From a virus, in the IMG/VR virus record IMGVR_UViG_3300030012_002987, positions 1-30,120 of that record: 30,120 nucleotides of DNA. The stretch is one strand, 5' to 3'. Numbering within the stretch: position 1 is the stretch's first letter; every line of letters starts with the position of its first letter. Below the pieces are notes generated by a model. That model saw only the letters and a program-made list of their open reading frames with translations, searched no databases and was not told the DNA's origin. Positions 23,115 through 29,809 of the stretch are shown one piece after another. The translations under genes and the position numbers were made by a program.

Positions 23115-24218
23115 ATGGAAAACAAAAACAAAGATCGGAATTTTCTGGGTGTCTGGATTCCGAAAGATGTATATCTGAACAAAGATCTTTCATGGTCTGA
23201 AAAAATTCTTCTTGTTGAAATCGAATCACTTGACAATCAAGATGGTTGCTTTGCTTCAAACGATTATTTTGCTGACTTTTTAGATGTCACAAAAACAACA
23301 ATTTCAACTGCAATTTCTAAATTGAAAAAACTTGGATATGTGGAACAAGTTTCTTTTGATGGTCGAAGAAGGGTTTTGAAAATTTGTGAATCTGCATACA
23401 AGAAAACCGAAATGCAGACAACAGAAAAACCAGAAACCAGCATCAATGAAAACTTAAAACATAATAATACAGATATAAAACCATCTAAAAATCAAAATAA
23501 AATTCAAAAAATAAATAAAAAAGAAAATTTTAATTTGAATAAAAATGATCTAAAAAAGATCAATGACATTGAAAGTGGTTCAATTTGTATTGAAGTTGAT
23601 GAATTGAAAACAAATCAAGTTTGGCTGGAACATGCATCAAGACATTTGAAGTTGTCAATGTATTGGATTGATCAACTTTTGAAAGAATTCATTTCAGAAC
23701 AAAAATTGAAAGATGATTCATTCAAATCAATTCGTGAACAAAAATCACATTTTTTGAACTGGTCAAAAATACAAGTTGCAAAAAACAGAAAATTCAATGA
23801 TCGATGGGGAAGGTTTGATCCACCACATGCAAAACCAAAAATCAAAAAAGTTGTTGAACAAAAAAATGAACCAACACCAGAAGAAAAAAAGCAAATGCAT
23901 CTTGAATTTTTGCAAACCAGTTTGATTGATCCATACAATAAATTTTTAAAAACTGGACAATTTGTGAAGATAAGAGATTTTGGAAATTTGGTTTCGAATG
24001 AATTGAAAAAAAATCAAATGTTGTTCAATGATATGTCAGTGATTTCAAAATACAAAGATTCAATTCCAGATCCAAAACCACAAAAAAACAATCAAAGATT
24101 GTCTGCTTTAATGAATACAAACAAAAAAGATCAAATGGTCAAAGATTTCATTTTTAGAAAAACATTTGAAAATTTGAAAGAAAAAAAAGTTGATCTTGAA
24201 AAAATACTATTGAAATGA
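23115..24218 (+). CDS. Replication initiator / replisome organiser
   Basis: 367 residues. The N-terminal 95 carry a winged helix-turn-helix of the phage replication-initiator type: 'FLGVWIPKDVYLNKDLSWSE', 'ILLVEIESLDNQDGCFASND' and 'VTKTTISTAISKLKKLGYV'. A Lys/Asn-rich linker follows (about 100-155). The C-terminal domain ('WLEHASRHLKLSMYWIDQLL', 'SHFLNWSKIQVAKNRKFN') resembles the part of such proteins that loads the host helicase. Family knowledge: they bind an origin, often within their own gene or just upstream, and recruit DnaB/DnaC-like host proteins. Its stop overlaps the nuclease start as ATGA. The AT-rich part 23450-23560 inside the gene is a plausible origin (inference). Confidence 0.85.
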   Translation: MENKNKDRNFLGVWIPKDVYLNKDLSWSEKILLVEIESLDNQDGCFASNDYFADFLDVTKTTISTAISKLKKLGYVEQVSFDGRRRVLKICESAYKKTEMQTTEKPETSINENLKHNNTDIKPSKNQNKIQKINKKENFNLNKNDLKKINDIESGSICIEVDELKTNQVWLEHASRHLKLSMYWIDQLLKEFISEQKLKDDSFKSIREQKSHFLNWSKIQVAKNRKFNDRWGRFDPPHAKPKIKKVVEQKNEPTPEEKKQMHLEFLQTSLIDPYNKFLKTGQFVKIRDFGNLVSNELKKNQMLFNDMSVISKYKDSIPDPKPQKNNQRLSALMNTNKKDQMVKDFIFRKTFENLKEKKVDLEKILLK

Positions 24219-24571
24219 AAAATCGACAAGATGAATTGCGAATACAAATTGCAGTTGTTAACTGGATCAAATTATCATTTCCAGAAATCAAGTTTTGTGC
24301 ATCAGCTGGTGGAATGCGAACATCATTGTCAGTTGCAAAAAAAATGAAAGCATCTGGATATGTCAAAGGATTTCCAGATCTTTTTTTGTATCAACCAACA
24401 TCAAAACACAATGGACTTGCAATTGAACTAAAAACAAAAACTGGAAGAATGTCTGCACACCAAAAACAATGGTTGCAAGATCTGAATGATCGTGGATATT
24501 TAGCAATTTGCACACATGGATTTGAAGAAACAATTGAAAAAATCACTGATTATTTGAACGAAAAGATCTGA
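24215..24571 (+). CDS. VRR-NUC family nuclease
   Basis: 118 residues. 'KGFPDLFLYQ' and 'GLAIELKTKTGRMSAHQKQW' give the PD-(D/E)xK active site: Asp55, Glu71 and Lys73, followed by the family's conserved Gln region (about 83-86). An N-terminal Glu near position 7 may complete the metal site. Phage VRR-NUC proteins are stand-alone, structure-specific or Holliday-junction nucleases used in replication and recombination. It is coupled to the replication initiator by an ATGA overlap, which supports use at replication intermediates. It is followed by a tandem promoter gap, so it ends its operon. Length is typical for the minimal domain. Confidence 0.92.
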   Translation: MKNRQDELRIQIAVVNWIKLSFPEIKFCASAGGMRTSLSVAKKMKASGYVKGFPDLFLYQPTSKHNGLAIELKTKTGRMSAHQKQWLQDLNDRGYLAICTHGFEETIEKITDYLNEKI

Positions 24572-24587
24572 AAAACAAAAAAAAACT

Positions 24588-24640
24588 AAAAAAAAGTTTT
24601 ATTTTTTGCATTTTTATAAAAAAAAGTTTTATATTTACAA
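24588..24640 (+). promoter_or_regulatory. Tandem pair of A8-GTTTT promoters
   Basis: Two copies, 24588-24610 (eight A's, GTTTT, then ATTTTTTGCA) and 24618-24640 (eight A's, GTTTT, then ATATTTACAA), start 30 bp apart in the gap 24572-24672. The first contains TTTTTTG (24602-24608). The second contains -7-like TATATTTA (24630-24637). The spacer between TTG and TATATTTA is 21 bp, as expected for a -33/-7 pair. The leader ends with AACCTAAAAA (24655). The pairing repeats the arrangement at 19787. Confidence 0.65.
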
Positions 24641-24672
24641 AGAATTTATTGTTCAACCTAAAAAAACTAAAA

Positions 24673-25050
24673 ATGGAAAATTCAAAAAAAATCAAATTAT
24701 CTTTCGAAGTATTCGGTGACTGGTTACTTGGTGACACAAAATGGTGTGTTGTTTGCAAAGAAACTTCAATGCTGATCGGTTGTGATACAAAAAAAATGGC
24801 AATGCATCTGAAAAGAAACTGGTGGGAATGGGAATTTGTTGATGCAAATTCAATCAGACCAAATCATGTCGTGACATTCTTCAACAAAAATGGTGAATGT
24901 GATGTTGAAGGATCAGATGACTTTCAAAATCAATTCAATCAAGATTGGAACAAAAATCTTCCAAAAAATAAAAATATCATCTTATCAATTGAAGATCAGC
25001 TTGATCATACAAATAAAAACGAAGAACTTTTCATTGATAGTCAAAAATAA
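24673..25050 (+). CDS. Hypothetical Trp-rich acidic protein, 125 residues
   Basis: The start at ATG 24673 follows the AACCTAAAAA leader; an upstream extension would need a TTG and run into the promoter. The N-terminal half is aromatic ('FEVFGDWLLGDTKWCVVCKE', 'MHLKRNWWEWEFVD'); the C-terminal half is Asn/Asp-rich and probably flexible. A Cys pair (CVVC) and a later Cys occur. No family recognised. It is the first gene after the strongest-looking tandem promoter, so it is likely made early and in quantity. That fits a host-interaction role (inference). Confidence 0.7.
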   Translation: MENSKKIKLSFEVFGDWLLGDTKWCVVCKETSMLIGCDTKKMAMHLKRNWWEWEFVDANSIRPNHVVTFFNKNGECDVEGSDDFQNQFNQDWNKNLPKNKNIILSIEDQLDHTNKNEELFIDSQK

Positions 25051-25070
25051 AAACCTAAAAAAAAACAAAC

Positions 25071-25505
25071 ATGGAACAAGAATTGAAAATCGTGATCAAA
25101 GATGAAAACATCATCTTGACACAAAAGCATGATGGCAAAAGACATGAAATTGCAAACAGATCATTCAAGCAAAACGAATGGAACAAAATGATCAATGCAT
25201 TTCAAACAACATTCATTCAACCAAAAACATTTGCATTCACTGAAATTGACTGGTGGGTTGCAGTTGATGGTTTTGGTCGTGGCAACTGGACAAGAAATTT
25301 CTACAAACTTGTGGTGACATACGAAAATGGATTTCAATACAAATTCAGAACATTTCAAGAATTCAATGCAATCTTCGGAATGAAGTTCAAAAAAGATACA
25401 ACATTTCATGATTTTAAAATCACAATGAAAAGAATTCATGCTGAACTAAAAAATGAAGAAGATCCAGCATTCAACATTGGTCAAACTGAATTTGATGTAT
25501 CATGA
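25071..25505 (+). CDS. Hypothetical protein, 144 residues
   Basis: A soluble basic/aromatic protein. 'ITEIDWWVAVDGFGRGNWTR'-like text (local form 'FTEIDWWVAVDGFGRGNW') is followed by 'FYKLVVTYENGFQYKFRTFQ' and 'TFHDFKITMKRIHAEL'. Alternating beta strands suggest a small beta-sheet domain. The leader contains AACCTAAAAA (25052). It overlaps the next gene as ATGA (25502-25505), so the two are coupled and their products may act as a complex. No enzymatic motif and no family recognised. Confidence 0.7.
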   Translation: MEQELKIVIKDENIILTQKHDGKRHEIANRSFKQNEWNKMINAFQTTFIQPKTFAFTEIDWWVAVDGFGRGNWTRNFYKLVVTYENGFQYKFRTFQEFNAIFGMKFKKDTTFHDFKITMKRIHAELKNEEDPAFNIGQTEFDVS

Positions 25506-25903
25506 CAACAGAAACTTTCACACAAATAAATTCAAACAGATCATTTGATGTTGATCTGTATGGTTTCAAAAAATGGTTTGTCAAGCAATACAATCTTGAT
25601 CCAGAAATTGACATTGACATGGAATCAACAACAATGTCAGTTCAGTGGGAATTCTACATTGAAATGCGATCATGGGGTGTCAAAACAATTGGTGCTTATG
25701 CAACAAAAGTTGAAATGTCAATTCTTGTTGAATACTATGATCAAGATGACACAAAACATGAATACGAAATTGAAGAAAAAGTCATGAAAACATTTCTTGA
25801 AGAATTTGAAATTGATTCGAATTCAGAACATGCAGATGGACAATTCACAATCAACAATGTTGAAGTTGACTTTGATGATAAAAAAATACAAGTGAACTTT
25901 TGA
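25502..25903 (+). CDS. Hypothetical acidic protein, 133 residues
   Basis: A strongly acidic protein (many Asp and Glu), coupled to its neighbour by ATGA and to the next gene by TGATG. 'VDLYGFKKWFVKQYNLDPEI', 'VQWEFYIEMRSWGVKTIGAY' and 'EVDFDDKKIQVNF' alternate strand-like and charged parts. Charge and size are compatible with DNA mimicry, as in several phage anti-restriction proteins, but no known motif is present, so this is a hypothesis only. An assembly or replication accessory is equally possible. Confidence 0.68.
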   Translation: MTTETFTQINSNRSFDVDLYGFKKWFVKQYNLDPEIDIDMESTTMSVQWEFYIEMRSWGVKTIGAYATKVEMSILVEYYDQDDTKHEYEIEEKVMKTFLEEFEIDSNSEHADGQFTINNVEVDFDDKKIQVNF

Positions 25904-26115
25904 TGAAAAAAGAAATGATCCAGTGTGAAGTTTGTCATGGTGAAGGACAATTCATCTGGTCTTGTTGTGGATACAACATCACATTTCAAGTTGAAGCATA
26001 CAATGACACAAGATGTCCAAGTTGTCATGAAAATTGTGGAACTGACAAAGAACCTTGCGAAGCATGTGATGGAACTGGACAAATAGAAATGCAAATAATT
26101 AAACCGAATTACTAA
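25903..26115 (+). CDS. Small DnaJ-type zinc-finger protein
   Basis: 70 residues from the ATG at 25903 (TGATG overlap with the previous stop). It has two CxxCxGxG repeats, 'CEVCHGEG' (about 8-15) and 'CEACDGTG' (about 52-59), and between them 'CPSCHENCG' and a Cys pair (SCCGY). This is the cysteine-rich zinc domain of DnaJ chaperones without the J domain. Stand-alone forms occur in phages and may act as co-chaperones, redox factors or simple zinc modules. The function here is not known. It is followed after 17 bp by the last gene before the terminators. Confidence 0.85.
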   Translation: MKKEMIQCEVCHGEGQFIWSCCGYNITFQVEAYNDTRCPSCHENCGTDKEPCEACDGTGQIEMQIIKPNY

Positions 26116-26132
26116 TTTATAAAAACAAAAAA

Positions 26133-26504
26133 ATGGCAAAAACTAAAATCACACCAGAAGAAGAATGTTTCAAGATCATTCAAACAATCTGGTCATGCAA
26201 AAACGATGAACAAAAAGAAGGTTGTGTCAACATGTTTGAAACATACAAGAAAAAACATGGTGAAGACAATCTTGGTGTCACATTCATAAAACTTGAAATG
26301 TTGCGACTTGAACAAATCATCAAACTTTCGAAACTACGAAATGAACAAATGAAAAAAGTTCAAGAAGAACTTGAAAGACAAAACAAAGAAAATGGAATCA
26401 AAGAACCATCACAAGAAGATCTGAAACAAGCAGCAAAAACTGCAAAGATCATGAACATTGATGAATTAAAAAATTCCAAGAATAAGGACAAAAAAAAGAA
26501 ATAA
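26133..26504 (+). CDS. Hypothetical charged coiled-coil protein, 123 residues
   Basis: A helical protein, very rich in Lys and Glu. 'PEEECFKIIQTIWSCKNDEQ' starts it, 'LEMLRLEQIIKLSKLRNEQM' and following residues form an amphipathic coiled coil (about 55-90), and the C-terminus is a run of Lys and Asp. No domain recognised. It is the last gene of the non-structural region: three hairpin terminators follow within 5-100 bp. A role as a scaffold, anti-host factor or DNA-packaging accessory cannot be decided. Confidence 0.7.
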   Translation: MAKTKITPEEECFKIIQTIWSCKNDEQKEGCVNMFETYKKKHGEDNLGVTFIKLEMLRLEQIIKLSKLRNEQMKKVQEELERQNKENGIKEPSQEDLKQAAKTAKIMNIDELKNSKNKDKKKK

Positions 26505-26508
26505 AAAT

Positions 26509-26528
26509 ACAATCTTTGTGATTGTTTT
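26509..26528 (+). terminator. Terminator 1 of a stacked triple
   Basis: Arms acaatc (26509-26514) and gattgt (26520-26525) pair with a TTTGT loop and run into T4. A 6-bp stem is weak alone; it begins 5 bp after the stop at 26504. Confidence 0.5.
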
Positions 26529-26556
26529 CCATCGATCAATCTGATCGTGGTTTTTT
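26529..26556 (+). terminator. Terminator 2 of a stacked triple
   Basis: The stem CGATCA/TGATCG (6 bp) is extended by CCA/TGG across one bulged T, with an ATC loop, followed by T6 (26551-26556). A normal, moderately strong rho-independent terminator that starts right after the first one ends. Confidence 0.8.
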
Positions 26557-26560
26557 AGGT

Positions 26561-26603
26561 GAAGAAGATTGCATCGATTCTTGGTGTGATCTTCTTCTTT
26601 TTT
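26561..26603 (+). terminator. Terminator 3 of a stacked triple
   Basis: Outer arms gaagaagat (26561-26569) and atcttcttc (26589-26597) are perfectly paired. The inner 19 bases can pair through eight further positions, half of them G-U, leaving a TTC loop. T6 follows (26598-26603). It is the longest stem of the three. Confidence 0.88.
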
Positions 26604-26624
26604 ATAACTAAATAAAACAATGAA

Positions 26625-26888
26625 ATGAAAGATCTTGACAAATATGGATCACTTGATGATCACTTGCATAAAACAAAAGAAAACAAAATCAAAGATGATC
26701 AGCTGAACGAAACATTCACAAAAGTCATCACAATCAAAGTATCCGAAGAAACATTTGAAGCATGGGAATTGCTTTGTGAAAACTGGGGTGATGTTCTTGG
26801 ATACGACAACAAATCAAAGGTTTTTGAATTTGCAATCATTGAAGCATTGAACATTCCGATTGCATCACTTGGTGGTTTCAACATTTAG
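26625..26888 (+). CDS. Ribbon-helix-helix-like DNA-binding protein
   Basis: 87 residues. The C-terminal half reads 'TKVITIKVSEETFEAWELLC' (about 32-51), a strand followed by helix A, then 'GYDNKSKVFEFAIIEALNI' (helix B). This is the order of CopG/Arc-type ribbon-helix-helix proteins, which bind operators as dimers through the strand. The N-terminus is charged and flexible. The gene stands alone between three stacked terminators and the terminase promoter. A two-codon frame ATGAAATGA (26620-26628) overlaps its start, so initiation may be damped. Candidate regulator of the late switch (inference). It is not followed by a terminator; the gap 26889-26961 holds an AT hairpin and the next promoter. 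Confidence 0.7.
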   Translation: MKDLDKYGSLDDHLHKTKENKIKDDQLNETFTKVITIKVSEETFEAWELLCENWGDVLGYDNKSKVFEFAIIEALNIPIASLGGFNI

Positions 26889-26937
26889 TTGTGAACTATT
26901 ATTTGAACAATAATAAAATCAAATTAAAATTATTTTT

Positions 26938-26945
26938 TATTTTTG
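26938..26945 (+). promoter_or_regulatory. -7 box TATTTTTG before terminase operon
   Basis: TATTTTTG matches TAnnTTTG exactly in the gap 26889-26961. The ATG of the small terminase follows 16 bp after the box. TTTG at 26902 is too far (32 bp) for a normal -33. A 7-bp AT palindrome (TATTATT/AATAATA, 26897-26915) upstream may be an operator. It is identical to the boxes at 10711 and 28672. Confidence 0.6.
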
Positions 26946-26961
26946 TATAAAACGAAACAAA

Positions 26962-27360
26962 ATGGGACATTCTAAAAAAAGGGAACAAACCAGAACAAAG
27001 GTCACAAAAGATGCATTGCTTGATGCATTAAGACAAAACATGGGAAATGTCACACTTGCATGTCACTTTGCGAAATGTTCAAGATCAACTTTTTATCGAT
27101 ACATTGAAAGTGATGATCACTTCAAAAGTGAAGTCGAAGAAATTTCAAACATTGCACTTGATATTTGTGAAGCAGAATTGTGGAAACAGATCAAAGATGG
27201 AAATGTTCCATGCATTCTTTTCTATTTGAAAACAAAAGGAAAAAAAAGGGGTTATGTCGAAAGACAAGAAGTGACTGGATCAGATGGTTCACCAGTATTG
27301 TTTCAAGAAACAAAAACATATCTGAATGCACCTATCACTGAAACAGACACAAGCAATTGA
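26962..27360 (+). CDS. terS: Terminase small subunit
   Basis: 132 residues with an N-terminal helix-turn-helix ('DALLDALRQNMGNVTLACHF', 'AKCSRSTFYRYIESDDHFKS'; about 18-58) and a helical middle ('ALDICEAELWKQIKDGNVPC'), the standard layout of phage small terminase: DNA recognition, oligomer helices, then a short tail ('KGKKRGYVERQEVTGSD') that contacts the large subunit. It overlaps the large-subunit gene by 35 bp (27326-27360), a common terS/terL arrangement. The ATG at 26962 follows the promoter at 26938. The pac or cos site is often inside or near terS; none can be picked by eye. Confidence 0.9.
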   Translation: MGHSKKREQTRTKVTKDALLDALRQNMGNVTLACHFAKCSRSTFYRYIESDDHFKSEVEEISNIALDICEAELWKQIKDGNVPCILFYLKTKGKKRGYVERQEVTGSDGSPVLFQETKTYLNAPITETDTSN

Positions 27361-28630
27361 TCTTCTTGAAAACGACACACACAATGTGATCTGCTATGGT
27401 GGTGGTGCTGGTGGTGGCAAATCAATGCTGGGTGTTTATTACATCATCAAGCAGTGTTTGAAATATCCAGAAACAAGATGGTGCATCGGAAGATCAAGAT
27501 TGAAAACTTTGAAAGAAACAACACTTGTTTCATTTTTTGAAGTTTGCAAAATGCAAGGTCTTCAAGCAACAAAAGATTTCACATTCAATCAAGCAACTTC
27601 AACAATCACATTTCATCGAACTGGATCAGTTGTTCTTTTGAAAGATCTTTTTGCAATGCCATCAGATCCAGAATTCAGTTCACTTGGATCACTTGAAATC
27701 AGTGGTTGTTTCATTGATGAAGCATCTGAAATCACACAAACTGCATTTGCTATTCTTCAAAGTCGAATTCGATACAAACTTGATGAAAACAATTTGATTC
27801 CAAAATGTTTGATCACATGCAATCCATCAAAGGGGTGGGTGTTCACTGAATTTTGGAAACCATTTTCAAATGGATCACTTGCAAAAAACAAAGCATTCAT
27901 TCAATCACTGGTCACTGACAATCCACACATTTCAAAACACTACATTCAACAACTTGAAGGTCTTGATCAGTTAAACAAAAAAAGATTGTTGTTCGGTGAC
28001 TGGAACTATTCTGATGAAGATTCAAATCTTTTTTCAATTGACAAGCTGAATGACATGTTCACAAATGAATTTGTCAAAGATGGTCAAAAATACATGTCAG
28101 TTGATGTTGCAAGGTTTGGAAGGGACAAATCAGTCATTTGCATTTTTAGTGGTTGGAAATTGATCAAGATAAAAACATGGAAAAGAAACACATTGTCAGA
28201 ACTTGCAGATCATGTCAAGAAATATGCTGATGAATACAACATTGCAAGATCAAACATCATCACTGATTCTGATGGTGTTGGTGGTGCAATTCCAGATTTC
28301 ATCAAAGGAACAAAAGCATTTGTCAACAATGCAAAAGCATTGAAAGATCAAAACTATAAAAATTTAAAAACACAATGTTTTTATCATTTAGCATCGATCA
28401 TTGAAAATGGTCAAATCTATATTGAAGAAAAAGATCCAGAAATCAGACACCAGATCATTTCAGAACTTGAAGTGATCAAACAACATGATGTTGACAAGGA
28501 CAACAAGATTTCAATGACACCAAAAGATCAGATCAAAAGCATTCTTGGAAGATCACCAGACATTGCAGATGCTATTGCAATGAGATCTTTTTTTGATCTT
28601 AACAAAACAAGAATCGTGTATTTTGGTTGA
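27326..28630 (+). CDS. terL: Terminase large subunit
   Basis: 434 residues. Walker A is GGGAGGGKS (25-33), Walker B ends in 'GCFIDEASE' (Asp131, Glu132), and the coupling motif is 'TCNPSKGW' (164-171). The nuclease domain has 'SVDVARFGRDKS' (Asp260, Asp267), 'ITDSDGVGG' near 315-323, and a last acid in 'SPDIADAIAMR' near 413, completing the RNase H-like three-acid site. The enzyme packages DNA into the prohead and cuts it. Start: ATG at 27326 inside the small-subunit gene, giving 'MHLSLKQTQAIDLLEND', typical of this family. It is followed by a promoter, not by the portal. Circular permutation of the genome is compatible with headful packaging. Confidence 0.96.
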   Translation: MHLSLKQTQAIDLLENDTHNVICYGGGAGGGKSMLGVYYIIKQCLKYPETRWCIGRSRLKTLKETTLVSFFEVCKMQGLQATKDFTFNQATSTITFHRTGSVVLLKDLFAMPSDPEFSSLGSLEISGCFIDEASEITQTAFAILQSRIRYKLDENNLIPKCLITCNPSKGWVFTEFWKPFSNGSLAKNKAFIQSLVTDNPHISKHYIQQLEGLDQLNKKRLLFGDWNYSDEDSNLFSIDKLNDMFTNEFVKDGQKYMSVDVARFGRDKSVICIFSGWKLIKIKTWKRNTLSELADHVKKYADEYNIARSNIITDSDGVGGAIPDFIKGTKAFVNNAKALKDQNYKNLKTQCFYHLASIIENGQIYIEEKDPEIRHQIISELEVIKQHDVDKDNKISMTPKDQIKSILGRSPDIADAIAMRSFFDLNKTRIVYFG

Positions 28631-28671
28631 TCTATTCACAAAATGTTCGATATTTAGAGAATATAAAAAAG

Positions 28672-28679
28672 TATTTTTG
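28672..28679 (+). promoter_or_regulatory. -7 box TATTTTTG before the tail operon
   Basis: An exact TAnnTTTG match, 7 bp before the ATG at 28686 in the 55-bp gap after the large terminase gene. It would yield a leader of only about 0-3 bases. No -33 TTTG at the usual distance is seen. It is the likely start of the tail operon that runs to 9805 on the circle. Confidence 0.58.
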
Positions 28680-28685
28680 CAACTT

Positions 28686-29117
28686 ATGGAAAAAATAAAA
28701 ACTTTAAACAAAAAGCATGAATTGATTCTGGAACAATTTGTCAACAATGTTGATCGTTTTATCTACGAAATAACAGATGAAGAAAAAATGGAAGTTTTTC
28801 AAAACTTTATTCCATTAAAACACAAAGCAAGAATGTTGCACAATACACTTGCAAAGAACATTGATGATGAAAAAATTTCAAAACAAGAATGGGTTTTCAT
28901 GTTGCCAAATTTTTTGATGTTTGGTGCATTTGGTTTTGCAATGGCTTTGAAGAAAACAAAGAACCAAGACATTCTGGATCTGAAAGTTCGTGAATTGTTT
29001 GAAGAAATGACTGAAACAATTTATGATCTTGATGAAATGTTGCAAAGTCATTTTCTTGATCTTGAAGCAATGGAAACACTTGAAAAAATAATAAACAAAA
29101 AAAAACAAACAAAATGA
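28686..29117 (+). CDS. Hypothetical protein, first gene of the tail operon
   Basis: 143 residues from the ATG at 28686, the first ATG in a frame that is open further upstream only through a TTG. Helical: 'LILEQFVNNVDRFIYEITDE', then a hydrophobic stretch 'WVFMLPNFLMFGAFGFAMAL' (about 79-98) that could be a membrane helix or a buried hairpin, then acidic helices ('VRELFEEMTETIYDLDEML'). No family recognised. It overlaps the next gene as ATGA (29114-29117), so it is coupled to the chaperone-like gene. If membrane-bound, its role in a tail operon would be odd; a helical bundle chaperone is an alternative. Confidence 0.6.
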   Translation: MEKIKTLNKKHELILEQFVNNVDRFIYEITDEEKMEVFQNFIPLKHKARMLHNTLAKNIDDEKISKQEWVFMLPNFLMFGAFGFAMALKKTKNQDILDLKVRELFEEMTETIYDLDEMLQSHFLDLEAMETLEKIINKKKQTK

Positions 29118-29809
29118 TCAACTTAAAAATCGGAAAACACAAATGTCAAATTCCAAATGAATGGCATGAAATGACAATTTCAAAATATGCAAAAGTTGTT
29201 GCAATACTTTTGCAACATGATGTCAAAGATCCAGATGAAATTGAAGATGAAAAAATCAAACAAGATCAAAAAGCAAAAAACATTGCTGCAAATCGTGACA
29301 TCTTTTCTTTGTTGACTGGTCTTGACAATAGTGTGATCATGAACACAAACTTGAAAGAAATGAATAATTGTCTGGAATTGATGAATCGGTTTTTGAACAC
29401 AAGAGTTGAAAAACAATTCAGTGAAAATGAAGATGAAAAACATCATTTTAGTTTCAAAGGAAAAACATATTTTTTTCCAAAAGCAAAGATGACTGAAACA
29501 ACTTTTGGTGATTACATTGAAAGTGAACAAATTGCTGCAAATGCAAAAGAAATTGAAGGTGGTCGTTTTGGTATTATTGCAAAACAAATGGCAATTCTTT
29601 GCAAAGAAGAAGGTGAAGAAGAAACAAATGACAAGCTGGTTGCTAAAAAAGCAAGAATTTTTGAAAATCTTCCGATGGATATTGTGTGGAACTTCGTTTT
29701 TTTTTTGATGAAACAAACAAACACATATCAGAAAAGTATTCAAATGTCTTCAAAGATGGTCAAAGAAGCATCACAAACAGACATGCAAACGAACACTGGG
29801 ACATCATGA
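29114..29809 (+). CDS. Probable tail assembly chaperone (gpG-like)
   Basis: 231 residues. The N-terminus 'INLKIGKHKCQIPNEWHEMT' is a small beta hairpin followed by a long helical body, with 'TFGDYIESEQIAANAKEIEG' and 'IARIFENLPMDIVWNFVFF'-like text (local form 'KKARIFENLPMDIVWNFVFF') near residues 175-197. This pattern is known from tail assembly chaperones of Bacteroidota phages, which bind the tape measure until tube assembly. A T10 run at 29697-29706 lies near the end and the overlapping frame continues in -1, as expected of a gpG/gpGT pair. It is coupled to the previous gene by ATGA. The usual neighbour, the tape measure, lies about 6 kb downstream, which is less typical. Confidence 0.6.
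   Translation: MINLKIGKHKCQIPNEWHEMTISKYAKVVAILLQHDVKDPDEIEDEKIKQDQKAKNIAANRDIFSLLTGLDNSVIMNTNLKEMNNCLELMNRFLNTRVEKQFSENEDEKHHFSFKGKTYFFPKAKMTETTFGDYIESEQIAANAKEIEGGRFGIIAKQMAILCKEEGEEETNDKLVAKKARIFENLPMDIVWNFVFFLMKQTNTYQKSIQMSSKMVKEASQTDMQTNTGTS
29697..29707 (+). other. Candidate -1 ribosomal frameshift site (T10 run)
   Basis: Zero-frame codons are GTT TTT TTT TTG. Heptamers T-TTT-TTT (29698-29704) and T-TTT-TTG (29701-29707) both satisfy the X-XXY-YYZ slippery rule. A -1 slip leaves the 29114 frame and continues 'FFDETNKHISEKYSNVFK' to the stop at 30019-30021, giving a fusion of about 302 residues. No stem-loop or pseudoknot downstream could be confirmed by eye. An independent ATG at 29806 could equally serve the second frame. 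Confidence 0.45.

Noticed and set aside
29180-29743. 187-codon open frame on the minus strand
   Set aside because: It lies fully inside the chaperone gene; the translation is Phe/Cys/Ile-rich text typical of antisense of A-rich coding DNA, with no promoter or neighbours on that strand.
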